Origin: Acridotheres tristis
Taxonomy: Eukaryota > Chordata > Aves > Passeriformes > Sturnidae
NCBI GenBank assembly: GCA_037013685.1
Contig: CM072919.1
Coordinates: 50,736,616-50,800,615 of the forward strand
DNA length: 64,000 nucleotides
Direction of reading: 5' to 3'
Under the pieces are notes generated by a model. The model was not told the DNA's origin. It did no database searches and was given only the letters and a program-made list of their open reading frames with translations. Positions 51,255 through 64,000 of this stretch are shown here, in pieces. Position 1 is the stretch's first letter. Every line of letters starts with the position of its first letter. Made by a program: the position numbers and the translations under genes.

Positions 51255-51295
51255 GGGGAGCGAGGGGAGCTGCGGTACGGGGACGGGGGATGGGG
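51255..51295 (+). other. Potential G-quadruplex motif
   Basis: Five G-runs of at least four on the plus strand: GGGG at 51,255, 51,264, 51,279, GGGGG at 51,285 and GGGG at 51,292. Loops are 5, 11, 2 and 2 bases. It is on the non-template strand just after the exon, so it would also be in nascent RNA. Confidence 0.65.
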
Positions 51296-51553
51296 CAGAG
51301 AGAGGGCGACTGATGGATCGGAGTCGACGTTTCCACTGAGTGCCGCTGTACGCGGGCGGGGAGAGGGGAGTACGGTAATTGCACACTGTCTGTTTGCTTT
51401 GGCGAACGAATTATTAATATTAATTCTTTTGTTTATTCTAACGGGTTCGGAGAAGGGGGAAGGTAGCAGGGGTGAGAGACCAGGCGTCTGCCGCTGGAGA
51501 GGAGCTTGGGGGTGAGCGGCCAGTAGGGACCTCAGGCGCCGGTCCGAGCACGG

Positions 51554-51608
51554 CTCCCTCCTGCTTCTCCTCCTCCTCCTCTTTCTCCTCCTCCTCCTCC
51601 TGCTGTCT
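51554..51608. repeat. TCC trinucleotide/polypyrimidine tract
   Basis: Imperfect (TCC)n with CTT and CTG interruptions at the right edge of the CpG island. Pyrimidine-rich on the plus strand, hence the mirror of the purine tract at 50,475-50,610. Confidence 0.85.
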
Positions 51609-54600
51609 CTCGGCGGAGCAGGGAGGCACGGAGATGCGAAGCTTTTCACAGGTTAGGCTTTTAATTTCTTTGTTTACTCTCGCGAAGCCACTTGAAAGGA
51701 AGCACACCGGGCTGGAAACTCAGTTTTCCGAGCGCTTGCAAGGGGGTTCTTGAATTTGTTCAGCAAACTTAGCAGCTCCCTCTGCGCCGTCTGCCCGTGC
51801 AGGGAGGCATTCCTTACTGCTGCAATCGCGTCCTCCCAGACTGGCAGATAAAACAGTTGTTTTCTTGCACTGAATCCCCTATTTTGCCTTTTATCTATGC
51901 CCTCAGTTCTCGACAGAACGGTATTGTTTCCATTTTAAGTGATTACCACTCAGCTTTGCATGTATGGCTTTTGAATGTCTGCTTCTCCTTGTTACTTCTC
52001 CAGAACTGCTGTCATGCGTATTTTATTCTTTTGCCTGGCCTTTGTACAGTTACTGCCTCGTGTAAGGATGGCAGCTTCTTTACGATGATTTCGATGTCCA
52101 TATTCCCAGTTTTGACACACGTAGAAGGGTTAATTTGTTTACACAGAACAGTTAGGGTTTTATGTGTTCCTTCACTTGTTGTCTGAGATAGCGTTACGTT
52201 GGGGATAAGTCTGTAGATGCTGATTTACTTTGGAGTTTCCTATTTGCAGACATGAGTATTTCTGATGATACTTGTATTCTCTTAAACTTAGGATTAATGT
52301 GGGAAGCTATGACTGTCTTCTCAGCCTTTCAGAGATCGCTTCCAACGTACCTTTTGTTCAAGCACAACCAACTTCTCTGTAATTTTGGGACATTACAGGG
52401 AATTTTGATACAGAGACGGAAAAATGTATATATCATATTTTTCCTTCCTCTGGTATCTTCTAGTAGTGTAAAATGTTGTAGCAGTCAATACTTTCTTTTC
52501 TTGCTGTAAAAGTGTATAGTAAATGACATCATTTTCTCCTGGGCTGGGATCAACGAATCCTACAATTCTTGTTATGAATGGAGCAACTCTGAAGAAAAAA
52601 AAATTCTCCCCTGTCCTAAATATGATCATAGGTACTTGCATCTTTAGATGACAATTTTTTGATTGCTTCGTTAAAGTCTCTCACATGAGATGAGCTATTA
52701 CTGCTTTTTTAATGTGTGAAATTGACAAACTGGTCAGTTTAATAAATTCAGCTGTCAAATTTCGCTCAGTCAAAATTGCTAAAAGCTGTAAACATAATGG
52801 CATGGGATTTTCAAGGTACCGAGTGTTACACAGAAAGGATGGATTTAATGAGAGACTTTTTACATGAGTAGCTTTCCCATTTTAGTTTTGTCACTTGCGT
52901 TAATATGGTGGGGTATATTTAGATATCTTTCAACGCAGAAATGATGTATAGCTTTTTCTGTATCCACTTTAAGCAGTAAAAGCTTTGTCTTAGTAGAAGT
53001 CTTCTTCTCTAAGAAGATGCTAAGAAATCCATTATGGTTTGTGTGTGCTATGGCAAGCTGTGGCAAGGAATGGTGAACGGTACGGAAAACGGTACCTTGG
53101 CGTTTCTAGATTTCAGGAATTGGTCTTAGGACCTGCTTTTAGATCCATCAGTCATACTACTTTTAAAACGAGCGCTAAAGAATAATGTGAATAAGCGTTT
53201 TGCTGTGATGGTTATGTAACTCAAACCACAGCGAACTCAATGGGTGTTAGTAAATCAGTGCTTAATCTTAGGAGATGGTGTGCAAGAATGTACTTGGGGA
53301 TGTGGTAAAGTAAAATACCTGGAGATTTAAGTCCAGTCAGCAATTCACCTTTCATTTTTAACATTGCCTTTTGCTTCTGTGTTTGAGAAATGCAGGGACC
53401 AAAACTACACGAGCTGAAGAGTAAGAATTTCCCCTTCATCTGCTGCTGTGTGTGCTGAGCCACTAGGGGCCTGTATAAACTGCTCTCATAGAGCAGATAC
53501 CAGTGCATGGCATATGCTCACTTTCACCAGACATTTTTTACACAGGTGCATAATGTCACAGGCAAAGTTGCCAGTTATTCATTCCTTACTAATAAATGAG
53601 ACTGCAGTTTTTAGGAGATGTGTATACAAAATGCACATTACTTAGTTTTTATTTTTACCCTACTTCATCTGTTTCCTCTAGTCCTATATTGTGTCCAATG
53701 TCCCTGCTTTCCTGATTACTATGGGAGATGGGGATGAAGATGACTCAGGAGGTGCAAATTTTAGGCAAAGTTGGATTTGTGTATCTTCTGCATTTCATCT
53801 TTTCTATAAGCTGAGAAAATAAGATTTGTTACCTGTGTGTTTTTTATGTTAGATTAGTAATGGTACTGTTCCATGCAAGTGTAGGGTTAAAAGATAAACT
53901 AAACAGGATTACTACAAGGCAGGAACAGACATAGATTGATGGTGTATTTAAACTAGCTTTGTAAGTGTTATATAAGTTTGAGAGTGTGTTGGCTCCAAGG
54001 CTTTGGCTGGAACGTAGTCAGCATTTATGGGACATGGGCTGAAGATGTACTATACATTCTTGAGTGTCAGTTTCAGAAATGTGAAATTCACTAGCCTTAT
54101 AGCCTTCTTAATAGACATTAAGCAATAAGGTCAAGTATACTTAGACTGCTCCATTGTTGGTTTTCAGTTTTTGAAAATGACAAGGCAGTTCGTAAAAGAG
54201 CACAGCTGAAATATTTGCATATTGGATTTCCTTAGAAATGAACTTCCGTTACTAAGCTCTTTGAGAATTCTCATTTGGAAGGATTTTCAAGCTGAATCAC
54301 AGTAAGGTCATACAATCAAAAAGCAGTTTGCCTGTGGTATGTTAATTTTTTAATAAGCTGTCTTTTAAAACATCAGGGTCTTATATATAATTCGGTGTTG
54401 GGCCAGTTATAGCAAGAGGGTTTCTTTGTCATCTTACCAACAACAGTTGTGCAAATATTGACTGAGCTTAATTTTCTGAAATGTGTGTGTGAGCCTTAGG
54501 TAAATTTTTGATGAAATGTAGTGAAATCTGCTTTAAAGGTTTTTTCAAATGATAAACGTTGGTTGAAAAGTGTGAGTCTTACTGCTTATCAGTAAACCAA

Positions 54601-56641
54601 GGCGGTGGCTCTGAAATGCAGAGGATAGGGACTTCATTTGTGCTTTGGATATCAAAAGGAGTAATACAGTATGGATCTATGAATCGTTGTATTTCATTTT
54701 TGAATACGACTGTGGTGATTTTTAGGCTTGTGTCCTTTAACAAGAGTTGCGGAAAAGGTATAGATATTTGCTGGTTTTAAGTTCAGTGTCAGTGGCATAA
54801 TGCCGTCTATTGTAACAGGAGCTTGCTTTCGTTGTAATTCTTTTTAAAAACAAGTTGTCATAACATAGTCAACATACTATATTTTTATGAAAACTCTCAA
54901 TTGCACATACTCTGTGAGTGTGCTTTATTTGCTTAATCCTTGTATTCTTTGGAAAAGGCCTTAAATAAAGCCAGTTAATGAATGTATGCTGGTAAATTGG
55001 CAGCCTAAAGCAAGAATATATGTTTAAAAATACTTCTTTGAATACTATTAGGAATCTACCAAGTAGGAGCAGAGAGGAAGCTTACTTCTCCTGGTGATCT
55101 GCTACGGTGAAGGTTGCAGTGCAGCTGGAGAAATCTGATGATTTAGAAAAAGGTTACATTAGAGCGCTTTGCCTGTAATTTCTGTTCCACAAGCTTCACT
55201 TCACTTACTTTTTAAGACACTGGGCATTGATAGAACTATATTTACTACTGACAGTTTTAACTTGTATTTCATAAGCTCAGATGACTTTTGGTAGTTTATT
55301 AGTAATACTGACCTTAAACATAGCATGTTTATGTCTTCCTATAAGAACTGGCTAGCTTAAATGCCAGTAAGAGAAATACAGAATAATAAAAATTTTTTGT
55401 ATACAAAAAATGAGGTTAAATTGAATAAAGTATATAATGCTTTTAAAGAAGTTATTATTCAGGTTCTTTTAATTCATTCATAAAAGTGACAAGTCAAACA
55501 ATGAGCTTGTTCTTTAGCTACATCAGCAGGTATACATACATAGTCTGAGCTTCCCTAAGATATTTCCTAAATTTACCTCTTTAAGTGTCTTCTGCTTACA
55601 TGCTGTGACAGGCTTCTTCATAACCTTAATAGCACAGTTACAGAACGAGAAGAACAAAAAAGACAAGGTGATTATCTTGCACTAGAGTTTCAAAAGAGAT
55701 AAGAGTTTTTTTCTAAAATCAGCTTCTCTGTTTATAATTGATATCTGATTTCTGGTGGGGATTCTGTGTGTTCTTTTGAATTCAAAGAATGGGCAGAAAA
55801 TGTCCTCCTCAATCAACAGAAAATGATGACATTTCAGGCGCTTTTTTTATTTTAGAGGACATGCCCTAATACCATGCTATCATATCCTGAGCTTCTTCAT
55901 ATTTAAGCACAATGCAGTTATTTTAGCTTTTCAATAATCTTCCAGTTAGAGAAGTCACTCCACGGGTATACAAATTAATTTATTATTTGCAGGCAATCAA
56001 AATGGATGTCCTGGTTAGTGCCAGCCGAACTGCTCACATATTGTTGTGGTTAGATAATGCACACTTTTTTCTCAAGTAGTATATCAAATGTTGTATATCA
56101 AGTTATGCCGGCAATTATATTGCTCTTGCTTTTACAGACTTTAGTATTCTGAAAATTGCGTATCTGTAAGTCAAGAGTTCAGTGTAAAATCTGGCTTTTT
56201 AGGATGCACAATCGGGTGATTCCTAAGAAGAATATAGTCAATACCAACCTGACCAAAACAAATGTGGCTTAGTATAAATTTACAAATAAATACACGTTTC
56301 TCTAACAAATTTGCCCAATCCCATTTTGATATCGGCATCTCAACCTTGGCTTATTCACTGGTTTTACCCAAAAATCTAGGCTTTTTGATGCTTGCTTTGA
56401 CTCAGCAAGGGAAAATTCAAATGCATTCTGTCTTAGTCTTTCTGATCTTCAGAAAATCACTGTTTGCTGAGCTTAAACACAGTAATTCTGCTTGCTTTAC
56501 AGCGTTGATTAAATTAAAAAAAATCTTAACTGCTTGTGGAACTATATATAGGTCATACTCTTTTAGTAAAACTTTGCCAAAAAAGCTGAATTTTGTGTAC
56601 AAAGAATATACTGCTATTTCTACTATCTCATTTTTTTGCTC

Positions 56642-56706
56642 CCTCTAGTTCTCCATCTCCCTCTCCTTCACCTTCCTTCTCCTCCCCACTCTTTTTCCCT
56701 TTTCCT
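56642..56706. repeat. CT-rich low-complexity tract
   Basis: Pyrimidine-rich stretch of CTCCATCTCC, CCTTCACC and CTTTTTCCC units inside the presumed intron. No AG-proximal exon follows it. Confidence 0.7.
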
Positions 56707-59700
56707 GTAAAACAGAAAGATAAAACTGATCTTATTAAAGTTCACAAAAATACATACAAAATTCTGTACTCTATCCCATTTTTTAATCTTCTTTATGCCA
56801 TAGACAGTGGGTTTATGAAGCAAATGCGTGTCACCGTTTTTAACCCAAAGACATGATTAATTTGTCTGTGTTCACCTGTATTACTAAACCTCTGTTAATC
56901 ACACGTTTAATTTTCTTTTCTTTTTACTTTAGGAAAGGGCTTTCTCCCTCTGTGGAATTTATTGAAGGCAGGGAGGTCTTTTCTTAAACGGTTGTTTGTA
57001 GGATCAAATATTTTCTGCCTGGGTGTCAGTAATGTAACTGTCCGGTACATAATTTCTTTACCTCTTATGCTACGTTTTATTAGAATCCTGTTTACAGATT
57101 TATTGTGTATTAACACTTCCTGAAATTTGACTCTTTTTTCCTTAATAAGCAAACAGCTTATTATTTTGAAAGTCATTAATTTGATGTAAAGAACATACAA
57201 TGGGATATTTCTAAAACACTGGTTAGAAAGTAGGACAGGAAGTTCTATTTATTTATTTTTGTTTGTTTAGGATGGTAGTGTATCTTAGAAAGCTGCTTAA
57301 CTACTGCCCAGTGCAGCTGTCCTTCCCTGAAAGATTAGGTTTCAGGAACAATGATGGATGTTGAATGCCTGTAGCCAGTTGTGGGGTTTGCTCTGAGGTC
57401 AGTGCTACTGATGGAGGATAGGAATTTACAGCCTTATGTCTCTTCACCAAAGTAACTGGTAGCATTTCTTTAGGGGGGAAAAAAAAAGCCCACAGCAACT
57501 AGGTATGGTCAGTGCTGAGCTTGTCTTGCTGCATAAGCTATTCATACTAGTGAGAAAGAATAAGTAGATTTGTGAATAACAAAGATAACTTTAGTCATGA
57601 GTGTGCCCTTTTGTTTCACAGAAATAGCTACAAAAAGTAAATAGGATGATGTGATTTCATTTAGAAATCCTTTATATTATTTTAACTTGGGTTAACAAGC
57701 TTGGAATTGACACTTTTGAATTTTTGTTTTAATTGCTTAAGCTATGTTTCAGAACATATTCTCTTTTTTATCCTAAAAATAGGATTTTTTTTTTCCCACA
57801 GAAGAAATCTGTTAATGGTATTCAGCAAGCATAACCAAGGCAGAGTAGGTATCCATCAATGATGGAAGGGTAGATGTTCATCAGGTAGGAAGAGTTTACT
57901 TTGGTGACATATAATGTTACCTTATTTAATTCAGCCATCACATTACATATTGCTAATAAAGATAGGTAGTTTAGATACTCTTAGCTGTGTTTTCAGAAGC
58001 ATTTGTTGAGGTCAGACTTTCAGACTTTATTTTTGGACTGTCTGCGTTTCCTGAACTGTTGATGTTTGCTCCTGATACATGCTGATGTGATTAGATTTTA
58101 AAAAGTGAATTTTGGTTGAGAAAGGTGCACAAACCAGAGTGTTTTACTGTTAAGCTTGCAAACCGTGTTTGAATTGTTTTTATTAATTTGTACCTTAATG
58201 GTATAGGTGGATTTTTCTATCAAGCCTTAGGAGAGTTGTCCTAGTAGGCTGAAAGCCTTCAGTGATTGGTGAGAAAGATTTCATTTGACAGCAGCATTAT
58301 TTGGATTGAATCCATCGTGCTTTTGTGCCTTTGCATAAGTGGTAGGACTTTTACCTTGGGTAATCCTAGTAGTGGTTAAATTCAGATTCAAACAAGAATG
58401 CTTAATGAAACATCTGATAAGTTGATTTATAGTATCTTGTAAATTAGAGAGTAAGAAGCATTTTGGTAAAGAGAAATACTTATCCAGTAAAAATCACTTT
58501 AGAACAATTTTGCATCAAGGAAATGGCCTTTTGCCAAATGCCTATGTATTCCTCTTACTGGCAGCATGCCACCAACTTTGTTTGGAAAACTCCCTTTGCT
58601 TAAGTAATAAATATTCACTATTTGCCAATTAATTTTACTATAAATAAAAGACGGATTCTGTTATTAGACTTTTTCTTTCATTTTTGATCTATTTCACAAA
58701 GAATGGACTTTGCTCATTACCATTAAGTGCATCAATGAATCTCAGTTAACAGAATTTTCCAGATTTTTGCTTGACATGAAAAGCCTTGAATTTTTCTACT
58801 GCACATGGCATGTGATAGAAAAATTGTAATATTAACTTAATTGTTTGTCTTAGTTGATATTAATGATAATCTAATACAATTTTGTTTTGTTAATGAAAAG
58901 TGTATAATCAGTGTAAATGGTTGTTGTCACTTAGTTCAATATGTAGAATTTACACTTGCTTCCCATTTTACATTTGCAAAAGGTGTCTTAAATAGTCACA
59001 TGAAGTGTTAGCATACTGACCAGATGAAAATTTTAAATGTATCGAGGGAAGCAGACAATGAAGAGAGCATTGTACTTTGTAATACTAACAGGTGGCAGGG
59101 AATGCCTGCAGGAGCAATCACACCTCCATAAGAATCCTAGCATTCCTTGGGTTTAATTTTGCATAATTACAGTGACTCTGGAAGAAAAATAGTGTTAGGA
59201 CTTCAGCAATAGTATTTTAGCTAGCTTAGTTTTGGACAGAGTGGGGCTTGATGTATTAAATACTGTGTATATATAAAAAGGAAATGTTTATTCTTCATCT
59301 GTTTGATTGTGTCTGATGGAACAGATACATGTCCTTCTGGGCAATGTAATCCCTAAAAGGACACTTACTAGGACTGTATCCCTTGCTGATTTATTCATAG
59401 GATTGCTTTATTAATCCAGGGCACAAGGGTAATCTTATTCCAAAGGTATTAGAAAGCATGAAAATAACTATTGGACTTCTTAGAGATGTGGATTTCTATG
59501 TCTTCAAGCAATTTTAATTTATAATCTCAATCCGTTTTTGTACTTTTTGCTGCAAAGTATATAAACTATGAAAGGTGCGGAGGCCTTAAAACTGTTTTTC
59601 ATCTTTGCTAATCTCTGCAGTAGTTCAGATTGGAGAGACAGAGATTAATAAGAAAATGAAAATAGCTTATCATGTATAGAAGAAAAGTATGGTAAGATTT

Positions 59701-60404
59701 TTCTGCCATGATGCTAAATTGAGTTGCTAGATATGTTTATATAGTAACCAATGCTTAACAGAGGTATACTCTTAACAGACAGACAAGCTGCTTTTTCGAC
59801 CTTTTTTGGTTGTCATTTTTGTTAGGAGGTGAAGAGCTTGCCATTTTGGTGTGAAATTTTTTCTTTCCTGGATTAACATCATATTGCAGATGCCAGTCAG
59901 AAAATTAGGCAGAGATTTTTTTCTGCAGCTTTTACCTGTTGCTCAGATAATGGTGTTAAGCTCTATTTCGACTTTAATGAGACAGAACACTTGAAAACAC
60001 TGAAGAACTTGAGAATGGGAGGAACCTGAATTCAAGAGAAAGGAGTGCAATTTTGCAACCTCGGAATTGTCCGACTAAAGCAAAATTCCCATACAATCAA
60101 TGACAATTTCACTACTGTGACTGAGGATGTCCCTTCCCCAGTTCTTTCTCCAAGTTATTTTCCATCTTTCTTTTGCAATTCTACAGTTTTATAAACAGCA
60201 ATTAGTAAAGAGGAATATAGTTTCCTGAACAAATACCAATGTCTGCTTCATACCAACTCTTCTATACTGTACTTCACGCTCTCTGGAATGAGTCTTCAGG
60301 TGTCCTATAAATGCAGCTCTCCAGAGCTATTCTTGCTTCTTATTGTGAGAATATATCTGAGATGGTGAACTCTCAAGAATAGTGATACCGGCTCACTAGT
60401 CTTC

Positions 60405-60466
60405 TTGTTTTGTTTTGTTTTGTTTTGTTTTGTTGGGTTTTGGTTTTGTTTTGTTTTGTTTTGTTT
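60405..60466. repeat. (TTTTG)n microsatellite
   Basis: About eleven TTTTG units with one GGG interruption near 60,435. A typical variable pentanucleotide repeat; it yields a spurious Phe/Val/Leu-rich open frame. Confidence 0.9.
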
Positions 60467-63026
60467 AGAATGTCACTGAAATCACGACTGTGGGATACTT
60501 TTATTTGTTATGTTGTAAAAAACCCCTCTGAAATCTCTTGTCATTGCAATCTCAGTGGTTTAATTTATGCTTTTTTTCTTCTGCTAAGAATTACAGGCAT
60601 GTCCATTTGGATTGATCTCTCATTCCTTTGACAATGGATCAGTATCTAGCAAGCAGTCTTTCAGTACAGGCATTGGTGTACTCATGACTCCACATGTATA
60701 TCTGTCCACCTGTTGCCTTTGTTGAGGTATTAGAATAAGGCTAGGCTGTTTTTTAAAAGTTCTGTGCTGTCTTTTTTTGTCTTGGATAGCCTACAACAAT
60801 GTCGTTTCGTTCTGTGTGCAATCTTTGCTTTTTCATCCACTTCCCGTTTTTCACAGCAGGATGCTTTCCACATGAAGAGAAGAGAAAGAGACCTGCTTGA
60901 CAGCTTCTCTTGTCTCCTTGTGTCTAGAGAACTGCATGAGTGTAACAATAAAGAAATGGATCTCTCTGGTGCTATTTTGGTGGTTTTTGTCTCTAGGTGC
61001 AGTGGTAGCAGATTTAGATTTAACTGTGGATGCTGGCTCTCTTCTCTTTAGGTACAGCCTTCCATTTAAGTCTTTGTGTCACTCAGCTGAATTCACTTTC
61101 TTAAATCCCTTCTCTGTCAGTGCAAGCCAGTTTTTATTGAGACATGGTCCTGATCATTTCTTTTCAGAGAATAAACTGGCAAAAGAGCTTCAAGTTGATG
61201 CTTCTGAGTTCAGGAATTTCAGGAGTATAGGTTCTAGCGCTTTTAAGCTCACTTCAATGCCAGGTTCTCCAAGTCGAATCAGGGCTAGGTATTTTTTGGA
61301 AGAACACAAAATAGCTGTGTTAATATTTTGAAGCAGTACATATCATTAATAGACATCATTTGTCAGACATTGTCATGCTCATTGTATTTTTCTTAGTATG
61401 CCGTATTTCTTCATCACGTTTAATGTGTTTGAGAATTTTGAGGCGGATTTTCACTGTGCTTTTCTCACTGTAGTTATTATTCCATGTACTGAGTTTCTGA
61501 GGTGTTACCAGTTGTGTTTTTTGATTTATGCATATACATATCTATATAAAACAATTAAGCAGGATTTTGCCCTGCTCTTGCATTTGTAAGTTTTTTTTTC
61601 TGTTAGTGTTGGGTAGATGATGGCTCCAGTCAGAGGTACAGATGTGTTACTAGGTTTCTGGTGTTTAATAATTTAGTAGCTGATGAGGGGAGCTCGGTGT
61701 GTACAGTTCCACTGTTAGGAATGAAGCCATAGCAGCTGAGAGTTTATGTTTTGCTAAGAGTCCAGTTAGCGACACTTGTCATAGGTGTTTAATTGTGATT
61801 TTGGTTGCCCTTTCTTGTGGTTTGAAGCTAATACTGAACTTTTGTGGCTTGTCTGAATATATACAAAGTTTAAAGCTTCTTTCAGAATTATAGTTTTGGC
61901 TATTTGAACATAACTGTATGGACATTTCTGTATTTGTGTGTTTTCAAAGTCCTGTTCTTAAAAAGACCAGTTTTCAGAAATTCCTGTCCCTGAGACCTCG
62001 TATTTCAGGATGTTTTGCAGATCTTGTCAATGTCTTGCCTCGTTTCTGTTTGAAAATAGTTTAGATACTTGATGACTTTACATTCTGATTTATCAGTTCT
62101 TTGTTTCCCAATGAACTGTTTCCTTTTACCATCGAATGTGCTGAAAGGAAAAACTGTCCTTAATCTTCTTCTATGTTTTGCTATAATGATGATGATTTTT
62201 CTGTTTTTCTTAATGGTGTGTAGACTGAAAGACAGATGGTCCATCTCAACTAATAATTTTTTACAGTATTTGCTTGAAGATACCACTGTACTTCTTAAAA
62301 AATGCAGAGCCTTCCTTTGCAGGGCTGTGAAAATATTTGTATGTTCAGCAATTCACTTTCAGATTTTCCCTGTTAAAGCAGTAAGGAAATTTCCTGATAT
62401 TTCTTAACCGAAAGTATAGCTGAAACTTAGCCTTCATGTGGCTCTCCTTTATTCAAATGATGGATTTCATGGGTATTTTACCAGTTGTAAGGCATGCCTC
62501 CATAACAAGTTACAGCTATGTGAGAGGGCTATGTGTCTGACTAGTAGTCAGATAGCTGATAATTGAATAAGAATCAGTGGGGTGAGATGATGTTAGATTA
62601 CTTAGATGATAGTCAAGAATTACTTCATGCTCTCAGATGAACAGACTCTCAGGTCTCAAGCAGAATAAACAGGAAAAAATCAGATAGCTCTATGGTCCTC
62701 TGTTGAGTATAGTCCGTATGAGGCACTAAGTGTGTATATTGTATATATTCCTTTGTGTTGTTAGTTTTTACTTGAACTATCAATAGTTCTGTGGTTGCAT
62801 TTTTAGCACAACTCAGAGCTATGAAGGCATTGTACACTTGTGCATCCCAACTACACTGCCCAGACAGGGGGATTACAAAGATCTGCTGAATGCTAAAGAC
62901 TAGTCCAGTCAGCTGTACTTTGCAGAGATCCCCTTACTGCTGCAGCATTATATTGTAAGAGAACTTTTGTATGCATCTTCTGTGGTTTACAGCCTAGAAT
63001 TTAGTCCCTGGTTTGTGTCATTGGCT

Positions 63027-63060
63027 AATAAAATATGAAAAATACAGAAAAAAAAAAAAA
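63027..63060 (+). other. AATAAA signal followed by A13 run
   Basis: AATAAA at 63,027-63,032 is followed 15 bases later by thirteen A residues (63,048-63,060). This could be an old retrocopy tail, an intronic polyadenylation site with a genomic A-tract, or chance. No parent gene was recognised upstream. Confidence 0.35.
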
Positions 63061-64000
63061 GAATGGTTGTAAAGCACTCTTATTTTCACTCTTCCCTCTT
63101 ACCTTTCACTAATTATCTGTAATTGAGGATAATTTTGAAGAAAAAAGTTGTTTATAGACATATAGCTAAAAATAAATTTAAGTGCTTGGAGTCATGCAAC
63201 TAGATTCCCTGAAATTACTTCAAAAATGCTGAACATTCATGGCTGCTGACAAAATGGCACACCAAATGAGAGAGGAGATTTTTTTTAAGTGTTAGAAAGA
63301 AAATTGTCTTTTGTAGATTAATGAAGGACTATTTTTAAACAAGCTTCCTTGTGGAAGGACAATTGCTTGCATGTAAGCAGTCCTTGGTAATAAGAACTAT
63401 GTGCTGTATATGGCTCACTTTATTCGTCAGCACATACTCCCACAGTACTAAATGGATCTCATCACACATCATATTAGTTCTTTGTCTTGTCATTCTCCAT
63501 AGTAAAAGTGTAGGTTAGAAATATGAGAACATATATGTGAAAATGTAAGCAAGGACAAAAAGGATCAATAAAAATGCTTAATTAAAGGTAGAATTCAGCA
63601 GAGAAGTTAGGCTTGTGCATACCTGTAACTGTGTATTTTAGGTAACTTCACCACTGTGTAACATTACTGAAATCCATGGGAGTATATGTGGGTTTAAATG
63701 TACGCATGGGTGTGGTTTAAAAACATGTAGACACACTAAAGTGATTTATTTTAAATTCAAACTCTTAAGTCTGTGGAATGAAAGGAAGTAAATAATGCTA
63801 ATTTCTGCTTTACGCTATTTTTGCTTCTTCTTCATAATGTTCAAATAAATATTATCATAGTTGACAAGAGATGGAAGAGATGGTTTACTTCTTTTGTTGG
63901 TTTATGGAAGGTATAGAAGTAATATAAGTAATATAATACTTCTTGATATTGTTTTCTTTAAAGTTTGCATACAGAGCAAACAAAGCATCTCCGAACTACT

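Larger units (their letters stand above)
49690..51660 (+). promoter_or_regulatory. CpG island promoter of a plus-strand gene
   Basis: The only strongly GC- and CpG-rich interval in the window, in sharp contrast to about 50 kb of AT-rich DNA on the left and 12 kb on the right. It has two GC-dense lobes (about 49,690-50,085 and 50,215-51,660) split by an A-rich patch at 50,088-50,170. The left lobe holds a full CRE palindrome and several GC boxes. The right lobe holds a polypurine tract, the GC-rich leader, the ATG at 51,001 and a splice donor. No clear TATA box sits at a fixed distance from the leader, which suits dispersed initiation. CpG islands of this size normally mark promoters of broadly expressed or developmental genes. 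The exact start site cannot be set from sequence; the right lobe between about 50,400 and 50,750 is the likeliest. Confidence 0.88.
51009..64000 (+). other. Presumed first intron, continuing past the right edge
   Basis: Downstream of the GTAACT donor the sequence becomes AT-rich within about 700 bases and stays so to the window end. No convincing exon with a polypyrimidine-AG acceptor, an open frame of conserved character and a donor was found. Open frames such as 60,897-61,331 (144 codons) and 56,262-56,648 (128 codons) have no recognisable domains. No CR1 copy was recognised in these 13 kb, unlike the upstream half. The intron status depends on the donor call. Confidence 0.55.

Noticed and set aside
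50116..51384. 422-codon antisense open frame across the CpG island
   Set aside because: It runs through the GC-rich leader and polypurine tract, where stop codons are rare on the minus strand. The product is dominated by Pro, Ser, Ala, Leu and Phe runs derived from the GA and CG tracts, with no domain. A plus-strand leader and donor explain the interval better.
56262..56648. 128-codon frame in the presumed intron
   Set aside because: Chance frame; hydrophobic and Lys/Ser-rich from AT-rich sequence, with no family resemblance.
60897..61331. 144-codon frame in the presumed intron
   Set aside because: No recognisable domain, no acceptor/donor pair at its ends and composition like the surrounding AT-rich DNA. 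A transcript search could overturn this.
1..64000. CRISPR array, tRNA, rRNA or mobile gene cluster
   Set aside because: No regularly spaced direct repeats with unique spacers and no cloverleaf or rRNA-like sequence were seen. The composition and repeats indicate vertebrate nuclear DNA.

Overview
The window looks like AT-rich vertebrate nuclear DNA, most likely from a bird and plausibly a songbird. The main reason is a set of CR1 LINE fragments whose 3' ends carry the ATTCTATG-type octamer ends typical of sauropsid CR1. There is also one retroviral-type solo LTR. No bacterial or organellar gene organisation is seen, and there is no long intact protein-coding gene body. Most open frames of 60-100 codons are chance frames in AT-rich DNA.

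Layout. Positions 1 to about 49,690 are intergenic, a gene desert in this window. They hold a solo LTR at 13,216-13,871 (minus strand, flanked by an imperfect 6-bp target duplication) and eight CR1 fragments: 14.3-15.0 kb (-), 15.0-15.5 kb (+), 19.5-21.7 kb (-, the largest), 25.2-26.1 kb (+), 36.8 kb (-), 38.2 kb (+), 40.4-41.2 kb (+) and 41.4-41.7 kb (+). A scatter of simple and A/C-rich tracts lies between them. From about 49,690 to 51,660 there is a strong CpG island with a palindromic CRE, GC boxes, a polypurine tract and a long GC-rich leader. The leader ends in an ATG at 51,001 followed seven bases later by a GTAACT splice donor. From 51,009 to the right edge the sequence drops back to AT-rich, exon-free DNA.

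Interpretation. The main biological object is the promoter and first exon of a plus-strand gene with a very large first intron (at least 13 kb) and a long upstream intergenic region. This arrangement is common for developmental or neuronal genes. Only the codons ATG ACC AG are present here, so the gene cannot be named from this window. The short upstream ORF (50,758-50,814), potential G-quadruplex, Z-DNA and polypurine tracts around the exon may shape its expression; that part is inference. I found no CRISPR array, tRNA, rRNA or convincing novel multi-gene system.
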